From positions 1,054,001-1,118,000 of the forward strand of contig JAPFFF010000024.1 of the NCBI GenBank assembly GCA_039105265.1: a stretch of 64,000 nt of DNA. Reading direction: 5' to 3'. Under the pieces are notes generated by a model. That model did no database searches, had not been told where the DNA came from, and saw only the letters and a list, made by a program, of their open reading frames with translations. Position numbers and translations under genes: made by a program. Shown one piece after another: positions 63,827 to 64,000 of this stretch. Position 1 is the first letter of the stretch. Each line of letters begins with the position of its first letter. Source of the DNA: Tritrichomonas musculus. Lineage: Eukaryota; Parabasalia; Tritrichomonadida; Tritrichomonadidae.

Positions 63827-64000
63827 ATGATTTTGAGTTCTTTTTGTTGTATTACAAAAGAAGATCAAACATAAAAAAAAACAAAACAAAATATTCAAGA
63901 AGAGCAAGATAGTCAAGATAATCAAAATGATCAAATAAAAAGAATTGAAACTCATGATGATACAGGCTGCGACTTCCTAAATGGGAACTCACCTCATTTT
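63827..64000 (+). CDS. Gene start at the right edge, 3' partial, with in-frame TAA
   Basis: An ATG at 63827 opens M-I-L-S-S-F-C-C-I-T-K-E-D-Q-T, then a TAA at 63872, and the same frame continues open to the window end (Q-N-I-Q-E-E-Q-D-S-Q-D-N-Q-N-D-Q, T-G-C-D-F-L-N-G-N-S-P-H-F). Gln-rich low complexity followed by more structured text suggests the N-terminus of a real protein. The stop sits beside a run of nine A. It may be a pseudogene, or the gene may start after the stop. Family unknown. Confidence 0.3.

Noticed and set aside
63872-63874. In-frame TAA here and at 36160 as evidence for a reassigned stop codon
   Set aside because: Many intact genes in the window end in TAA and none of the long genes uses TAA internally, so the standard code holds.

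Overview
The window looks like nuclear DNA of a parabasalid flagellate, most likely a trichomonad close to Tritrichomonas or Trichomonas. It is very AT-rich. Its proteins are families that are expanded in trichomonads: two long BspA-like leucine-rich-repeat (LRR_5) proteins with BTB/BACK-like heads, a third BspA-like surface protein, an ankyrin gene with a DUF3447-like head, TKL-type kinases with long tails, and a giant cysteine-rich membrane protein. Several starts have a TCA-pyrimidine-A/T motif just upstream, like the trichomonad initiator (Inr). About half of the stops read TAAA, like the trichomonad UAAA 3' end signal. Species assignment is inference.

Layout. 1-7.8 kb: the end of a coiled-coil gene, a bacterial-like double SGNH hydrolase with raised GC, and transposase relics. 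7.8-14.8 kb: a 1503-residue kinase with ubiquitin-like modules, a Lys/Asn-rich protein and an LPCAT-like acyltransferase. 15.7-19.6 kb: a kinase gene split by a 1.44-kb Tc1-like transposon; taking out the element with one TA copy restores an 821-codon frame. 20.9-22.9 kb: an internally deleted Tc1-like element, a MITE nested in it, and another MITE just upstream of the next gene. 22.9-33.5 kb: the cysteine-rich membrane protein, a BspA-like protein and a probable glycosyltransferase. 35.3-37.4 kb: a transposase-like gene with one in-frame stop. 39.7-51.8 kb: a second BspA-like protein, a small Asn-rich protein, tRNA-Glu(UUC), a 57-residue ORF, and a secreted BspA-like protein fused to a papain-fold (LRAT/NlpC-like) domain.

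51.9-54.0 kb is a 2.06-kb terminal-inverted-repeat element with repeat-built arms and a 17-copy 43-bp minisatellite. 54.3-58.1 kb holds a frameshifted Asn/Lys-rich gene, a hAT relic, a 125-bp repeat array and a Sel1-repeat relic.

60.2-63.6 kb holds the most unusual structure: an ankyrin gene whose intact head is followed by six single ankyrin repeats. Each is open and cut at the same residue, and they lie 399-460 bp apart, separated by AT-only spacers. This suggests repeat-sized exons with non-canonical introns, or an odd kind of decay.

Most genes are single-exon and unlinked in function; there are no operons. The common themes are surface and adhesion proteins, signalling kinases and several waves of cut-and-paste DNA transposons.
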